A stretch of DNA of 64,000 nucleotides from Ciona intestinalis (lineage: Eukaryota; Chordata; Ascidiacea; Phlebobranchia; Cionidae). The position numbers and the translations under genes were made by a program. The stretch covers positions 1,198,986 to 1,262,985 of the forward strand of contig NC_020178.2 in the NCBI RefSeq assembly GCF_000224145.3, read 5' to 3'. This document shows, piece after piece, positions 62,101-64,000 of this stretch; position 1 is the first letter of the stretch; the number at the start of each line of letters is the position of its first letter. Below the pieces are notes generated by a model. It was not told the DNA's origin and searched no databases. It was given only the letters and a program-made list of their open reading frames with translations.

Positions 62101-63821
62101 ATAATAATATTTCCCACACAGGTTTACGATGCATGTGTTGGGACTCACAATGATGTTTATTATCGATCAGAGGCCACCCAGGTTCAAGTCCCACTCAAGG
62201 AAGATAAAAAGAAAACTTGTGAACTCTCAATTGGCACTGATCCAGGTAAGGCATAGATAGAATTGGTATAAGTTGTTGTATATTGTATATAATATATGAT
62301 TCTTTGTATAGATGCAATGGAAAATATTGGTCTAATTGGTTAAGTGAATGCTTTGTAACCGAAGGATACCGGGTTCAATGCTCGATGCTGATACCATTGA
62401 TGTTGTATGTGTCCTTTGCCAAGACCCATTATTTCAACCCAGTGGTCACTAATAAGTTGTAGCACCCTGGGTGGTTGGGTAATGGGCCAACTCTGGCCTA
62501 AATCCCAGGTTCCATAGCATGCCCTACTGTAGTACGTATATAATACGATATCTATGATATAAATGTGTATCGCTGTAAGACCTCACCCGTGTAGTATAGA
62601 AGTCATAGAATTGGTATAACTTGCCATATATAAATATGATATCTATTCTTACAGAGCCAAGGATGGTAAAGAAAGCAACAACAACCATATCCTCTACAAC
62701 TGCATCGCAAAGTGAAGCCGCAGAAACTACTCCAACTACTAATAATCAGTCATCTGAAACTAAGGATACATATATTATGGTAAAGTCAGTTTAGTGCTTG
62801 GTAGTTAATGGGGTTATCATTTTGTGTGTTTTAAATTTTAAATGGTTTTCAGCTTCTGTTGCTGTTACTACCAGTCAGAATATATTCATTCCTTTATCGA
62901 ATGGTATAACTGCCCTGTTTTAAACTAAAGGGAGGCAGGGATAGTAAGACATCATTTTGTTTGTGTAAAGTGGAAATGGTGTTTTACTGTCGTTGCTACT
63001 AGGCAAAATATATTTTAAAGGTGGCTGTACACAGTATCCGGCATGCGAATTCGCTTGCGAAGACGTATGCAAACCGATTAACGAGTTCCGCATGCGGCAG
63101 CGAAATCCGGACAAAACGGACAAATTCCGGAAACTGTGAACAGCCACCTTAACCCTTCTAAACGCAATGGTGGTATAACTGCTACCTTTTAAAAGCAGGG
63201 GGCGCATTCCTATGTTTAACTTATTGGTTGTAACGTCAACTGATTAATGCTTACGGTGTTTTTTGTGTTTAAGTATTTCTATTACTTTATATACCATCAG
63301 TTTTATCCCCAGCTAATAGATGCATGCGTGGGTACGGACAACGACGACTTCTTCAGTAAACCTGTCAGTAGAGGGAGTCAGAGCACACAGAAAGAACGGA
63401 AAAGAAAAAAGAAGTTGACTTGTAGTATGGGGGTGGGGACTGAAGGTAAGGGGTTACCTGTATGTTAGTAAGGTGGTGGGCTTAAGCCAATCCTTCATTG
63501 AAGTGTATTAACACTAATGCGTCAACTATTATGATGTGTAGATGAAGTCCCACAGTTTGGGCAAGAGGTTTTAGGCCTAAATTGTCCCCAAATGAGTTGT
63601 TGCATCTATAGTTGATTTACCGGAAATTTTAATATTGGAGGTTAAACACACTAACTGTTACCTATTCGTATCAACCATTTCACAAACTATTAACAAGGGT
63701 GCCACCAGTCATTAAAATAGATACTAAATATGTGACGATAAACTTTAATCAGTAAGCTTATATTCACAGGCATTACAAGAGCAAGAACACCAGAGATAGC
63801 AAGAAAAAAGAAAACACCAAA
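59186..63821 (+). CDS. Unrecognised protein with MGSCCS N-terminus and repeated exon module (5' part)
   Basis: Eight in-phase exons: 59186-59279, 59963-60017, 60783-61246, 61639-61733, 62122-62245, 62655-62779, 63313-63445 and 63770-63821. It continues past the window. The start MGSCCSKK has Gly2 for N-myristoylation and two cysteines for palmitoylation, so membrane anchoring is predicted. The large third exon is Ser/Thr/Pro-rich and disordered-looking (ISRRTSGSYGAPTARVTPIQ). Exons 62122-62245 and 63313-63445 encode related modules: YDACVGTHNDVYYRS ... KKTCELSIGTD and IDACVGTDNDDFFSK ... KLTCSMGVGTE. Both begin in phase 0 and end in phase 1, consistent with exon duplication. Basic clusters (KERKRKKK, ARKKKT) follow. 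The first donor (gttgtt) is weak, so exon 1 is the least certain. I do not recognise the family and assign no function. Confidence 0.72.
60052..60316. mobile_element. MITE with perfect 20-bp inverted repeats, hAT-like ends
   Basis: tagggatgcacattacagaa at 60052 is the exact reverse complement of ttctgtaatgtgcatcccta ending at 60316. Ends of the form TAGGGATGCA resemble hAT elements, but I see no clean 8 bp target duplication, so the superfamily is a guess. It lies in the intron 60018-60782 of the unknown gene. Confidence 0.8.
61475..61612. mobile_element. Partial MITE of the 190-bp family
   Basis: acaattaacaacggtatatg through tttgtttactactgaatggg to cttcacccaccgtactatat, that is, the right two thirds of the element. 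It lies in the intron 61247-61638 of the unknown gene, ending 27 bases before the acceptor. Confidence 0.82.
62328..62465 (+). repeat. tRNA-derived SINE-like element
   Basis: tggtctaattggttaagtga (A-box-like), ggataccgggttcaatgctc (B-box-like), then the family body ttgatgttgtatgtgtcctt and tail cagtggtcactaataagttg. It lies in the intron 62246-62654, followed by a 97 bp family fragment. Confidence 0.78.
63019..63149. mobile_element. 131-bp MITE with 3-bp TAA target duplication (PIF/Harbinger-like)
   Basis: The 23 bp ends start aggtggctgtacacagta and the right end is the reverse complement with two mismatches (actgtgaacagccacct). Directly flanking TAA trinucleotides (63016-63018 and 63150-63152) fit the 3 bp target duplication of PIF/Harbinger elements. 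It lies in the intron 62780-63312 of the unknown gene. Confidence 0.78.
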
Positions 63822-64000
63822 GTGAGTTCCCATGCATACCCAAATAATCCAATATTCTATTACTGTCTGCTTCCTATACTAGTACACATGCATTTCTATT
63901 CATAATAAATTGAAAATACAGTTAAACCACAAAGAAGGACTTCTTAAACTGTTTTTACCTAATGAGTATATTACATAGTTCTCATAATCCCATCAATGCT

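Overview
The window is nuclear DNA of an animal, most likely a tunicate of the genus Ciona. This is inferred, not proven. It is AT-rich, its genes have many short GT-AG introns, and it carries animal-wide genes (Polycomb-like, TFIIH p52, Golgi pH regulator, SERF). It is full of small interspersed repeats, short inverted-repeat transposons and minisatellites. A 2.2 kb stretch appears twice around an assembly gap, which fits a very polymorphic genome whose two haplotypes were not merged. Runs of N lie at about 13922-14046, 17929-17978, 28422-28546 and 31191-31240.

The left 20 kb is the most unusual part. Two tandem plus-strand genes (630-4209, whose 5' part lies outside the window, and 5687-20257) encode large proteins that, exon by exon, resemble the bacterial VioB/RebD family. 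Those enzymes are imino-indole-pyruvate dimer synthases of violacein and rebeccamycin biosynthesis, with a C-terminal ferritin-like domain. The second copy is complete except for one gapped exon. It adds a signal peptide and a thrombospondin type 1 domain in front, so it should be secreted. About sixteen phase-compatible exons argue against bacterial contamination. Copy 1 carries a one-base frameshift near 3743.

From 21.3 to 45.3 kb lie ordinary, well-conserved genes. They are an ALDH9-type aldehyde dehydrogenase (minus, 10 exons), a SERF gene (minus, one exon) sharing a 714-base upstream region with an intronless Golgi pH regulator gene (plus), TFIIH subunit p52 (plus, 12 exons) and a Polycomb-like PRC2 accessory protein (plus, 14 exons: Tudor, PHD1, PHD2, winged helix, AT-hooks, C-terminal domain).

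From 46.9 to 51.2 kb a minus-strand gene encodes a leucine-rich-repeat single-pass membrane protein (4 exons). From about 48.6 to 56.6 kb no other gene is visible and the DNA is packed with copies of one roughly 190 bp inverted-repeat transposon. At 57.4 kb a lone M1 aminopeptidase-like exon sits directly behind a 39 bp minisatellite. From 59.2 kb to the window edge runs a plus-strand gene I do not recognise, with a predicted acylated N-terminus and a repeated exon module.

Repeats are a major theme. A 71 bp minisatellite recurs at several loci in both orientations, a 131 bp unit and a 97 bp unit occur both singly and in tandem, and 36, 39, 43 and 111 bp arrays occur inside or next to genes. 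No CRISPR, tRNA, rRNA or virus-like element was recognised.
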